Shown here piece after piece: positions 9,022 through 17,502 of a stretch of 57,080 nucleotides of DNA. Source of the stretch: Nitrospira sp. Lineage in GTDB: Bacteria; Nitrospirota; Nitrospiria; Nitrospirales; Nitrospiraceae. The position numbers were made by a program, and so were the translations under genes. Under the pieces are notes generated by a model. The model was not told where the DNA came from. It made no database searches and saw nothing but the letters and a program-made list of their open reading frames with translations. The stretch covers positions 1-57,080 of the forward strand of contig JAEURX010000070.1 in the NCBI GenBank assembly GCA_016788885.1, given 5' to 3'. Numbering within the stretch: the first letter of the stretch is position 1; every line of letters begins with the position of its first letter.

Positions 9022-9108
9022 GGGTTGGCTCCTTCGCAAAAAATATCAATACATGAACGATTGTGCCAGTGTCTCTCGTGAAATGCCCAAGACATCCGCC
9101 TGGCTGCC

Positions 9109-9663
9109 TTAATTCGCCGCTCCGGTGGAGACGGTCACCATGGCTGCCCGAAGGATGCGGTCCTGGAGGAGATAGCCCTTTTGATACTCTTCCACGACAT
9201 GATTTTCAGGAACGGTGTCCGATGGAACCTGCGCGACCGCCTGTTGTGTCGCCGGGTCGAAGGCCTGTCCGACGCTCTCGACGGCTTTGACACCGAATTT
9301 GGTGAGGGCGCCGGCCAGTTGTTTCAAGGTCAGTTCCACTCCCTCTGTCAGGGCATCAACGGTTCCAGTTCCCTTGGCCGACTTGATGGCTCGCTCGAGG
9401 TTGTCGACCACCGGGAGCAGTTCCTTGAGAATCTGTTCGTTGCCGAACTTGATCTGTTCTCGCTGATCGCGCTGTGCGAGTCGCTTGTAATTGTCGAACT
9501 CCGCGGCCAGCCGAAGATACTTTTCATTGAGGGCTTTGCATTCGTCGGCCTTGGCGTCCAGCGCCTGCTGTAGCTCTCCCGCCCCGTCATTCGTGCTCGA
9601 TGAGGCCTCGTCTGAATCGTCTAAGTTGTCGATACTGTGCATGTTCTTCTGATCTTCAGCCAT
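9109..9663 (-). CDS. grpE: Nucleotide exchange factor GrpE
   Basis: A 184-residue GrpE, the dimeric factor releasing ADP from DnaK. The acidic N-terminus, long helix (ALDAKADECKALNEKYLRLA then AEFDNYKRLAQRD) and C-terminal wing ending with HVVEEYQKGYLLQDRILRAA are all typical. ATG at 9663 is chosen for the AAAGGTGG ribosome site and normal length. No hrcA gene precedes it and I see no CIRCE element; the gene follows coaX in the same orientation with about 130 bases between, where a sigma70-like promoter is possible. Confidence 0.95.
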   Translation of the reverse strand: MAEDQKNMHSIDNLDDSDEASSSTNDGAGELQQALDAKADECKALNEKYLRLAAEFDNYKRLAQRDQREQIKFGNEQILKELLPVVDNLERAIKSAKGTGTVDALTEGVELTLKQLAGALTKFGVKAVESVGQAFDPATQQAVAQVPSDTVPENHVVEEYQKGYLLQDRILRAAMVTVSTGAAN

Positions 9664-9686
9664 TGATTCCACCTTTGATTGGGAGT

Positions 9687-9714
9687 GAGATAGCCACACG
9701 TGAGGGGAAGTCAA
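9687..9714 (-). promoter_or_regulatory. Possible sigma70-type promoter for grpE-dnaK-dnaJ
   Basis: On the minus strand TTGACT (9709-9714) is followed after 16 bases by TATCTC (9687-9692), about 25 bases before the grpE start. The -35 match is good and the -10 match moderate. No CIRCE inverted repeat or convincing sigma32 pattern is visible in the spacer. Confidence 0.3.
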
Positions 9715-9795
9715 CGGGCACAAAAAAGAAAACTTTGTTTTTTCAGATCCCTAGGGGTTTGATCGAGGTTACAGCGGCGGACGGTGGAGCTGTCT

Positions 9796-10566
9796 CTAGG
9801 TGAGGCGGTTGCGTTGGTACAACAACGCCAAACCTTCGAGCGTGAGGAAGGGGAGCACCTCCTGGATCGTTTCCGTCTCCTGCGCAATGACGGTGGCCAG
9901 GCCGCCGGTGGCCACCACTTTCGACGTGCGGCCGAGTTCCCGTTCCATGCGCCGCACAATGCCATCGACCAGTCCCACGTAGCCGAACAGGAGGCCGCTC
10001 TGAATGCCTCCGATCGTATCCTTGCCGATAATGGTTTTGGGCCGGATGATTTCAACCTTGGGTAACTTCGCGGTACGGGCGAAAAGGGCATCCGCGGAGA
10101 TCCCCAGCCCCGGTGCGATGACGCCGCCGAGGTACTCCGCCGATTTTGTGACGGCGCAGAAAGTGGTGGCGGTGCCGAAGTCCACGATAATCAGATCGGA
10201 ATGGTACCGCGCATGGGCGGCGGCAGCATTGACGATACGATCGCTTCCGATTTCCTTTGGATTGGCATAGCGCAGGGTCAAGCCGGAATCTGTCTCCGGA
10301 CCGACGATCACCGGGGTCTTGTGAAAATAGGTCTGCACCAGTGAGTCGAAGGTTGCGGTCAGCGCTGGTACGACACTGGAGAGGATACAGCCGGTGATTT
10401 GATCGGGAGTAAAGCCCGCATTCTGGAGCAAATTCAGCAGCAGGATGCCGTATTCATTGTCGGTGCGTCGGGACTCGGTGGCCAGACGCCAATGTGCCTG
10501 CAAGGTTGAGCCGTTGAAGAGGCCGCAGACTACGTTCGTATTCCCGATGTCGATTGCCAATAGCAT
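9796..10566 (-). CDS. coaX: Type III pantothenate kinase
   Basis: A 256-residue CoaX, which phosphorylates pantothenate in the first step of coenzyme A synthesis and, unlike CoaA, is not feedback-inhibited and usually needs a monovalent cation. ASKHA-fold signatures: MLLAIDIGNTNVVCGLF at the start (phosphate 1 motif), DFGTATTFCAV, GGVIAPGLG, and VVATGGLA near the end. It follows birA closely; the birA-coaX pairing is common in bacteria. Confidence 0.95.
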   Translation of the reverse strand: MLLAIDIGNTNVVCGLFNGSTLQAHWRLATESRRTDNEYGILLLNLLQNAGFTPDQITGCILSSVVPALTATFDSLVQTYFHKTPVIVGPETDSGLTLRYANPKEIGSDRIVNAAAAHARYHSDLIIVDFGTATTFCAVTKSAEYLGGVIAPGLGISADALFARTAKLPKVEIIRPKTIIGKDTIGGIQSGLLFGYVGLVDGIVRRMERELGRTSKVVATGGLATVIAQETETIQEVLPFLTLEGLALLYQRNRLT

Positions 10567-10601
10567 CGTGACGTCACTCTACCCCAAGCTGAAGCAGGAT
10601 T

Positions 10602-11474
10602 TCACCCCCGCAGATGAACGACCTCGGCGCTCCTGATTTCCAACAATGTCGGGGAGAGGGTCGGAGAGTCGTTCGATCTCACCCGTAGGCGAAGGCAGCC
10701 GTCCGGGCCAATCGACTCGGCGATCCCCTCCACCGTGCCTTGTTCTTCGAGGGTGACACGGACGGTTCTGCCGAGTGTCGAGCAGCGCCGCGCGAATTCT
10801 TCGGCCATGCTGCCGGGGCCGTCATGGAAGAGGCGATCCATTCGTTGCTCGAGTCGAAGCAAGAGGTCGGCCAGAAGTGCCACGCGATCAAACTGTCGTC
10901 CCGCTTCTTGAGCGAGGGTGGTGGCGCCTTGCCGAAGGTCCTCGGGGAAGTGGTTCAGCGTTGCATTAATATTGAGGCCGATGCCGATCACGATAGCCAT
11001 CGTTCTAGCCGCCGTGGTGGTTTGCTCGCAGAGGATCCCGCCGATCTTTTTGTCGTGGATCAAGAGATCATTCGGCCATTTCACCGAGACTGGAAGCCCT
11101 GCTTGATCGGAAAGGCAATCGGCCCCCGCAAGGGCAGACAATAGCGGAACCCATGTCAGCCAAGGGACCATGCGAGTGGCGCCCGTTCGAGGTACCGCGA
11201 TGACCGAGAAATACAGATTGCCCTGCGGCGGCGAATGCCATGTTCGTCCGCGTCGTCCTCGTCCGGCCGTTTGACAGTCGGTGAGGATCACCAGTCCGTG
11301 TGAATTGGATGGAACGGCCGCTTGCTGCACATACGTGAGGGCGTCGGCGTTGGTAGAAGCGGTAGTGGCTGAATAGCGGAACACTCTGCCGAAAGCTCGG
11401 GTGTGCAGGGAGGCATGAAGACGGTCGATGTCTAGTTGGTTATCGGCGGATGAATCGCTAGCGGGACCGCCCAC
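10602..11474 (-). CDS. birA: Biotin--[acetyl-CoA-carboxylase] ligase
   Basis: A 290-residue biotin protein ligase that makes biotinyl-AMP and attaches biotin to carboxylase carrier protein. Motifs: TTASTNADAL, QTAGRGRRGRTWHSPPQG (biotin/ATP loop), VKWPNDLLIHDKKIGGIL and GIGLNIN. There is no N-terminal winged-helix repressor domain, so it is the monofunctional class. The GTG start at 11474 has GAGGA upstream and overlaps the end of nadC by 17 bases, indicating coupled translation. The catalytic domain is followed by a C-terminal SH3-like region. Confidence 0.93.
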   Translation of the reverse strand: MGGPASDSSADNQLDIDRLHASLHTRAFGRVFRYSATTASTNADALTYVQQAAVPSNSHGLVILTDCQTAGRGRRGRTWHSPPQGNLYFSVIAVPRTGATRMVPWLTWVPLLSALAGADCLSDQAGLPVSVKWPNDLLIHDKKIGGILCEQTTTAARTMAIVIGIGLNINATLNHFPEDLRQGATTLAQEAGRQFDRVALLADLLLRLEQRMDRLFHDGPGSMAEEFARRCSTLGRTVRVTLEEQGTVEGIAESIGPDGCLRLRVRSNDSPTLSPTLLEIRSAEVVHLRG

Positions 11475-12339
11475 GGCGTCCTCGCTGTACTGAGAGATCC
11501 ATGCTGAGGTTGGCTGCGGGAGCAGAATGCGTCAATGCGCCGACCGAAATGTAATCCGCGCCGGCCTGGGCCATGGCGGCGACCGTCTGCAGGGTCATCC
11601 CGCCGGAGACTTCCACGAGTGCCCGTTGTTTGATGAGTGCCACCGCTTGTCGAACCTGGGCGGGGGACATATTGTCGAGGAGAATGATGTCGGCCTTGCC
11701 GGCTATGGCTTCTTTCACTTCCTGCAAGGTTTTCGCTTCGACTTCAATACGAAGGCCGTGCGGAGCATTGGCGCGGGCGAGGCGGCAGGCTCCGGCGACA
11801 TCAATGCCGGTTGATCGTAACACCGCGAGGTGGTTGTCCTTGATGAGCACGCCGTCGCCCAGCGAGAACCGATGATTTTTCCCGCCTCCCAGCTGCACCG
11901 CCCATTTTTCGAGGGCTCGTAATCCTGGCGTGGTCTTGCGTGTATCGAGGATTCTGGTTGGATATCCACGGACGGCGGCGCAAAACTGCGCGGTGAGTGT
12001 CGCGATACCTGAAAGCTGTTGGAGAAAATTCACGGCAACCCGCTCGGCCATCAACAACGAGCGTACATCGCCCAGAACGGTCAGCACCGAGGTCTCAGGC
12101 TTCATGGCGCTGCCGTCCTTGACGGCTGTGGTGATGTGCACGGATGGATCTACCGCCAGGAATACTTCGCGGGCAACGGCCACGCCTGCCACCGTCATCG
12201 GCTGATGGGCAACAATGGTCGCCGTAGCTTGAAGCGCGCTGGGAAATAAGGCGCTGGTGGTGACGTCGCCATGGGAGAGATCTTCGGCGAGCGCCTGTCG
12301 CACCGCGTTGAGAATCGTCTGGGGGTTAGGAGCGCTCAA
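11458..12339 (-). CDS. nadC: Nicotinate-nucleotide pyrophosphorylase (carboxylating)
   Basis: A 293-residue quinolinate phosphoribosyltransferase of de novo NAD synthesis, converting quinolinate and PRPP to nicotinate mononucleotide. Characteristic segments: EDLSHGDVTTSALFP, NFLQQLSGIATLT, ILDTRKTTPGLRALEKWAV, GGGKNHRFSLGDGVLIKDNH, and the C-terminal VEVSGGM plus DYISVGALTHSAPA. The start is probably TTG at 12339, overlapping the valS end by 14 bases; no clear alternative start preserves the conserved N-terminus. Confidence 0.96.
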   Translation of the reverse strand: MSAPNPQTILNAVRQALAEDLSHGDVTTSALFPSALQATATIVAHQPMTVAGVAVAREVFLAVDPSVHITTAVKDGSAMKPETSVLTVLGDVRSLLMAERVAVNFLQQLSGIATLTAQFCAAVRGYPTRILDTRKTTPGLRALEKWAVQLGGGKNHRFSLGDGVLIKDNHLAVLRSTGIDVAGACRLARANAPHGLRIEVEAKTLQEVKEAIAGKADIILLDNMSPAQVRQAVALIKQRALVEVSGGMTLQTVAAMAQAGADYISVGALTHSAPAANLSMDLSVQRGRRGRSR

Positions 12340-15088
12340 TACGGTTTCGTTCCAAGGTATACAGCTTGATCTGGTCCAGCGCCTGCTGAAGGAGTTGAAT
12401 CATGTGAGTTTCGCGTTGGAGACGCTCGCGGTGGTCGGTCAATACTTCAGGTGGCGCCTTGGCCACGAAATCAGGATTGCCGAGTTTTTGCTGCGAGCGA
12501 TCGACTTCTTTTTGAAGCAGCTTCATTTGTTTCTGGACATTTTCTTCGGCCTTCCCAAGATCCGCGTCCTCCATCGAGGTCCGCACTTGGATGGAGCCGC
12601 TCGTCAAGATCAAGAGTCCCCCGGGGTTGTCAACGTCGAAGGTCTTGGCGATCCAGAGATTGTCCACGTTCTCCATGTATTCAATCAGCTCTTTATGCTT
12701 CGTAAGAACCGAGGCAATGGCTTCCGTTTTGCCATGCACCTTGAAGTGGAGACGTTTGCCAGCGGGGTATCCGAGAATCGCCCGCTGCTGGTTCATCAGG
12801 GCTCGACATTCTTCCAGCAGGGCGAACTCCTGGTCGATTTCAGGTGAGTCCCATTCCACGCTGGTAGTCGGGAAGGGCCTGCGGACGATGCTGGTGCCCT
12901 CATGCGGGAGCGTCTGCCAGATTTCTTCTGTAATGAACGGCATGAAGGGATGCAGCAACCGCATCATGGTTTCGTACGTCTCGGCCAAGGTTTGCCGCGT
13001 GGTCTTTGCCTGTTCGGAAATCGGATCCTTGAGCGCGGGCTTCACCATCTCGATGTACTTGTCACAGTACTCGTGCCAGATGAATTGATAGACCGCGCTG
13101 GAGGCGCGGTCGAACCGGTACTGCTCCAACTCTTGAGTGACGGTGTTGATAGCGGCATTCAGGCGACTGAGAATCCAGCGGTCGGGGAACGACCGTTGCG
13201 CCGGCGGGACGTCGCGGCGTTCGCCGCCCAGGTGCATGAGCAGAAACCGGGCGGCGTTCCAGATTTTATTCGTGAAGTTCCGGTAGCCCTCAATCCGCTC
13301 TTCGGCTAGTTTCACGTCGCGCCCTGGCGATGCCATAGCCGCCAGGGTGAAGCGCAACGCGTCCGTGCCGTATTGCTCCATCACATGCAGCGGATCGATC
13401 ACGTTGCCTTTGGACTTGCTCATCTTTTGGCCTTCGGCATCGCGGACCAGTGCGTGGATGTAGACATCGCGGAACGGCACCTCGCCCATGAATTTCAAGC
13501 CCATCATGATCATGCGCGCGACCCAGAAGAACAGAATGTCGAGGCCGGTGACCAGGGTCGAGGTCGGATAGAAGGCTTTCAACTCCGGCGTTTGCTTGGG
13601 CCACCCCAAGGTCGAGAAGGGCCAGAGGGCCGACGAGAACCAGGTGTCCAGGACATCGGGATCCTGGACGAGCGCATCACGGTGGCCCTGTGGACAGGCG
13701 TCCGGCTGCGTCTTCGCCACGATCGCGACGGCGTCAGAAGGAATGAGCGGCGCTCCATCCGAACTGCGACGCAGGAATGTCGTGCCATAGCAGGTTTCGC
13801 AGTACCAGGCGGGGATCTGGTGTCCCCACCAGATCTGCCGCGAGACGCACCAGTCTTTGATGTCCCGCATCCATCCGAGATAGTTGTTCTTCCAGGCCTC
13901 GGGGATGATTCGTACACGCCCGTCTTCGACCACCTGTATCGCCGGTTCGGCCAGCGGCTTGATCTTCACGAACCACTGATCGGACAAGAATGGTTCGACC
14001 ACTGTCTTGCAGCGATAACATTTGCCGAGCGCCATCTTGTGGGGCTCGGATTTTTCCAGGTATCCCTGCTCGGTGAGGAACTGTTCGATCTTCGGGCGAG
14101 CCTTTGCCACGGGAAGATTCTCGACCGCCTCGGAGACGGCAGGATCGGCCAGGGAATCAGCCAATCGAAGGTGGGCATGGAGATCGAGGATTTTAATCCG
14201 TTTCAGGTCGTGGCGCAGACCTGCTTCGAAGTCGTTAAAGTCGTGAGCGGGCGTAATCTTGACGGCACCGGTACCGAATTCGCGATCGACCAGGATGGAA
14301 TCGCCCACGATCGGGATCGCCCGGCTCGTCAATGGCAGCCGTACATGCTTTCCAATCAGGTGGCGGAAACGCTCGTCTTCCGGATGCACGGCAACTGCCG
14401 TATCCCCGAACAGAGTTTCAGGACGGGTCGTGGCGACGAGGAGAAACTGCGTAGGATCGTCGGCCAGGGTATAGCGAATCGTATACAACTTGCCGGTGAT
14501 CTCTTCGTGTTCGACTTCGATATCCGACAGCGCAGTCAGGCAGCGTGGACACCAGTTGATCAAGCGCTCGCCGCGGTAGAGGAGTCCGTCCTGGTGCAAG
14601 CGAACGAAGACCTCGCGGACCGCTTCGGAGAGACCGGGGTCCATTGTAAATCGTTCCCGCTGCCAATCGCAGGAGGCTCCCAGCTTCTTGAGCTGGCCGA
14701 CGATGGTTCCGCCGGATTGTTCCTTCCAGTTCCAGACGCGCTTGAGAAACTCTTCTCGACCGAGTGCTTCTCGCGACGTCCCTTCCGCTTGCAGTTGCCG
14801 CTCCACCACATTTTGCGTTGCGATGCCGGCATGATCCGTCCCCGGCATCCACAGCACATTGCGTCCTTGCATGCGACGCCAGCGGATGAGGATATCTTGC
14901 AAGGTGTTGTTCAGGGCATGACCGACATGGAGAGATCCCGTCACGTTCGGCGGAGGGATCACCATGGAATAAGGCTGCCCGTGATGGGCGGGGTCGGCGT
15001 GAAACAGGCCGGCGTCGATCCAGCGCTGGTACCAGCGGTTTTCGACGTCATGCGGACTGTAGGTTTTGTCGAGTTGTGGGGTGGACAT
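12326..15088 (-). CDS. valS: Valyl-tRNA synthetase
   Basis: A 920-residue class I aminoacyl-tRNA synthetase that charges tRNA-Val and edits mis-charged Thr. The HIGH-type motif is in PPNVTGSLHVGHALN (about residues 47-60), the KMSKS motif in QKMSKSKGNVIDP, and the CP1 editing domain lies in between (TTRPETLFGDTAVAVHP). The C-terminal coiled-coil arm that contacts tRNA is present. It is the first gene of the leftward housekeeping run, divergent from the small basic protein at 15278. Confidence 0.98.
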   Translation of the reverse strand: MSTPQLDKTYSPHDVENRWYQRWIDAGLFHADPAHHGQPYSMVIPPPNVTGSLHVGHALNNTLQDILIRWRRMQGRNVLWMPGTDHAGIATQNVVERQLQAEGTSREALGREEFLKRVWNWKEQSGGTIVGQLKKLGASCDWQRERFTMDPGLSEAVREVFVRLHQDGLLYRGERLINWCPRCLTALSDIEVEHEEITGKLYTIRYTLADDPTQFLLVATTRPETLFGDTAVAVHPEDERFRHLIGKHVRLPLTSRAIPIVGDSILVDREFGTGAVKITPAHDFNDFEAGLRHDLKRIKILDLHAHLRLADSLADPAVSEAVENLPVAKARPKIEQFLTEQGYLEKSEPHKMALGKCYRCKTVVEPFLSDQWFVKIKPLAEPAIQVVEDGRVRIIPEAWKNNYLGWMRDIKDWCVSRQIWWGHQIPAWYCETCYGTTFLRRSSDGAPLIPSDAVAIVAKTQPDACPQGHRDALVQDPDVLDTWFSSALWPFSTLGWPKQTPELKAFYPTSTLVTGLDILFFWVARMIMMGLKFMGEVPFRDVYIHALVRDAEGQKMSKSKGNVIDPLHVMEQYGTDALRFTLAAMASPGRDVKLAEERIEGYRNFTNKIWNAARFLLMHLGGERRDVPPAQRSFPDRWILSRLNAAINTVTQELEQYRFDRASSAVYQFIWHEYCDKYIEMVKPALKDPISEQAKTTRQTLAETYETMMRLLHPFMPFITEEIWQTLPHEGTSIVRRPFPTTSVEWDSPEIDQEFALLEECRALMNQQRAILGYPAGKRLHFKVHGKTEAIASVLTKHKELIEYMENVDNLWIAKTFDVDNPGGLLILTSGSIQVRTSMEDADLGKAEENVQKQMKLLQKEVDRSQQKLGNPDFVAKAPPEVLTDHRERLQRETHMIQLLQQALDQIKLYTLERNRIERS

Positions 15089-15277
15089 AAGGCGCGCACG
15101 TTGCGGCGCGGGCGCATCTTAACATGTGCTGCCGGGGCTCTCAAGACAACGATGGCACCTCAGTGCCGGTGCAAAAGGTTGTAGCGGAGTGAAGCCCTGT
15201 GATATACATCCGGCGGTTCAGTCGATGTCGAGTGAACTCGCCGGCCAGCGCGCCGGTTTACCGTTGAAGGAGAGACT

Positions 15278-15397
15278 ATGCCGAGGGGACGTGAGAAGGA
15301 TCGGAAAGTTCGGAAGAAGCACCGGAAGAATGTCGCGCGCGTGAAGGCGCTGGCCAAGACCCGCCGTGCAGCGGCCAAAAAGGTGAAGCGAGGGTAA
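15278..15397 (+). CDS. Very small, highly basic protein (39 residues)
   Basis: A 39-codon gene with an excellent ribosome site (GAAGGAGAGACT then ATG). Its product, starting MPRGREKDRKVRKKHRKNVA, is about half Lys and Arg with no acidic patch and a helical alanine-rich end (KTRRAAAKKVKRG). It resembles small RNA-binding or ribosome-associated proteins in composition, but it does not match the ribosomal protein Thx pattern I know. It has its own upstream region, divergent from valS. A short inverted repeat (AACGC...GCGTT) covers its stop codon and may help end transcription against the convergent neighbour. Confidence 0.65.
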   Translation: MPRGREKDRKVRKKHRKNVARVKALAKTRRAAAKKVKRG

Positions 15398-15409
15398 CGC
15401 TTCGAGGCG

Positions 15410-16570
15410 TTAGTCGGGTGAGCTCAATCGTGTGATCTCGGCCCGGATCTGAGTTTCCGCCACGTCTGGAACGATCCGTTGCACCGCCTGCAGGATCGGG
15501 TCTTTCGCCATTTCCCGCACAATCTCCTCGGCCGCCTGTCGCGCACAGTTCGCGGCCATGTGCTCGACTTCTTTTTTGACCAACTGGGTAATCATGTCCA
15601 GGTGAGCCTGCAGGGCATGCGGCAGGTGCTTCTGGATGCCGCTGTCCGTGAGCTCGCCGAGTCGTGTGCCTGCCGCTTGCTCGACCAGTGCGGGCGCGAT
15701 GTCTGTGACGGCCTGGCGGGTCGTCGCCTCTACACTGGCCAGCTGTGCCTCGGTCTGACGTTTCAATTCCTCTTGAATCATGGCGCGCAGACTCGTCTGC
15801 AAACGTTCCGGCGCGATCGCGTCTGCGACCTGTTTGTGCACTTCCGCTTGCACGGCCTTGCTCAATGCGGTTCCGAGCTGTCCGTCGACTTCTTTGGCGA
15901 TGGCTCCAGGAAGCAGAGTGGTGATGGTCTTGTCGGCTTGAACCGTGGTCGAGTGCAACAGATGATCAACCAGGTCCTTCAGGAGCTCTTCCCCCTTGGA
16001 TCTGGACGAAGACGGAGTGGAGCCCGAGACGGGCTGTGTCGATGATGGGGGCATGGTGGCCTGTTCCTTCTCCCTCTCATGGCGAGGGGGCTCATCGGCG
16101 GCGGTGTCTTGAGGCAACTCCTGCTCATCCTCATCGTCGGTACCCGTGGAAACCGGGGGCCACGTGCGCGCCTTGGCCGGTTTTGCGGTGGGACGTCCCG
16201 CAGTGCCGGTCAGGATCGTGTTGATTGTCTCGAGGAGTTGCTCGCGTTGAAACGGCTTTTTCAGGAATGCGCGGACACCGAGCGAGCGCAACTTGCTTTC
16301 ATCCAGGCGATCGGCCGCATCAACCATTGAGATGATGAGCGTCTCGGCCAGATTGTCCTGTCGCCCGATTTCCTTGCAGAAGCCCGAGAAGGTGATCTTT
16401 TCCAGATGATAGTCGGCGATGATCAACGCAGGGCTCTGAGCGCGGGCGGCTTCAAGCGCCGAAGGCCCGTCGTGGAATCCTTTGACCGTATGGCCATCCG
16501 GCATGGAAAGTTGCTCGACCATGCGATGCACGGCGGGACTGCTGTCGATGACAAAAATGGTGGACCCCAT
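15410..16570 (-). CDS. Response regulator with REC domain and long helical C-terminal tail
   Basis: A 386-residue protein. Residues 1-120 are a CheY-like receiver: phospho-acceptor Asp53 (IIADYHLE), Ser81, and Lys105 of AFLKKPF; the second acidic pocket residue is replaced (IDSS rather than DD). A Pro/Thr/acidic linker (about 120-185) leads to about 200 residues of amphipathic helices with many Gln, Ala and Glu, reminiscent of tails that mediate polar localisation or oligomerisation. No DNA-binding or enzymatic output domain is visible. Output mechanism unknown. GAGG eight bases before the ATG supports the start. Confidence 0.8.
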   Translation of the reverse strand: MGSTIFVIDSSPAVHRMVEQLSMPDGHTVKGFHDGPSALEAARAQSPALIIADYHLEKITFSGFCKEIGRQDNLAETLIISMVDAADRLDESKLRSLGVRAFLKKPFQREQLLETINTILTGTAGRPTAKPAKARTWPPVSTGTDDEDEQELPQDTAADEPPRHEREKEQATMPPSSTQPVSGSTPSSSRSKGEELLKDLVDHLLHSTTVQADKTITTLLPGAIAKEVDGQLGTALSKAVQAEVHKQVADAIAPERLQTSLRAMIQEELKRQTEAQLASVEATTRQAVTDIAPALVEQAAGTRLGELTDSGIQKHLPHALQAHLDMITQLVKKEVEHMAANCARQAAEEIVREMAKDPILQAVQRIVPDVAETQIRAEITRLSSPD

Positions 16571-16776
16571 CGGAAATACCTCGCTCTACCCTCTGAGGCG
16601 ACGCTAACAAAGGGTCTGACAACTGTCAAAGAAAACGCCGAATCCCACTGGTGATGACGAGGTCATCGAGAGCGTGGGCGGGGACAGCGCTGGCGGAGGT
16701 TTTGTGCATCCTGATACAATCCGCCCACCTTGCCGGGTGATGGCTTGGATCCCAAGATGAGGAGTGAGTTCGCAGG

Positions 16777-17502
16777 ATGAGCCAGAGTCGCATTCAGGTC
16801 GTCTTTTTCGACGCTGCCGATACCCTGTTTCACATTCAAGGGTCCGTGGCGGAGATTTATCTTCAGCATGCGGAACGTCATGGCTTCCGCAGAACGCCTG
16901 ACTCGCTGGCCTCGATCAAAGCGGCGTTTGCGCGCTCGTTTCGCGATGCGCCGCCGCCGGTGTTCGCCGCGACGGAGCCTGCCGCCATCAAGCAATCGGA
17001 GCGCTTGTGGTGGTTCGATATCGTCCACAACGTCTTTTACCGCGTCGGCATGTTTGAGGGGTTCGATGAGTTTTTTGAAGAGGTGTTCGCGCGGTTTGCG
17101 CAATCGGAATCCTGGCGGCTGTTTCCGGAAACGCTGGATGTGTTGAATACCTTGAAAGAGCAGGGATACGAGCTGGGGATTATTTCCAATTTTGACTCGC
17201 GGTTGTTCTCCGTGCTGCGAGGACTAGAGATCGCGGACTTCTTCGATACGGTGACGATTTCGAGCCTCGCCCATGCCGCAAAACCTTCCGCGCGTATTTT
17301 CGAGCAGGCGTTGGACAAACATGCGGTGGACCCAGAAGACGCGCTGCATGTGGGCGATAGCGAGCGTGATGATGTGAAAGGCGCAGTGGCTGTCGGGCTG
17401 ACCGGGGTGCTGCTGGCTAGAGATATGCCGCCTGGTGCATCGAGCGGAACGACGATCGCGACCCTCCGCGAACTCCTGCCACTGTTGTCACGTCTCCAGT
17501 AA
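16777..17502 (+). CDS. HAD-superfamily hydrolase (HDHD3-like)
   Basis: A 241-residue haloacid dehalogenase-fold protein. Motif I is FFDAADTLF: the nucleophile Asp is present but the usual second Asp (general acid, two residues later) is Ala, as in the HDHD3/REG-2-like branch. Motif II is IISNFDSR, motif III the Lys of AKPSARIFEQAL, and motif IV HVGDSERDDVKGA. A helical cap lies between residues 20 and 110. Probably a phosphatase of unknown substrate. The 3' end overlaps the convergent sirtuin gene by 15 bases. Confidence 0.85.
   Translation: MSQSRIQVVFFDAADTLFHIQGSVAEIYLQHAERHGFRRTPDSLASIKAAFARSFRDAPPPVFAATEPAAIKQSERLWWFDIVHNVFYRVGMFEGFDEFFEEVFARFAQSESWRLFPETLDVLNTLKEQGYELGIISNFDSRLFSVLRGLEIADFFDTVTISSLAHAAKPSARIFEQALDKHAVDPEDALHVGDSERDDVKGAVAVGLTGVLLARDMPPGASSGTTIATLRELLPLLSRLQ

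Noticed and set aside
9664-9795. CIRCE operator or sigma32 promoter upstream of grpE
   Set aside because: No TTAGCACTC...GAGTGCTAA pattern; the CCCCTA segment lacks a proper CTTGAA partner at the right spacing.
13373-15184. 603-codon open frame on the plus strand opposite valS
   Set aside because: It is the antisense of a well-conserved valS; the composition is that of a codon-bias shadow, with no recognisable domain.
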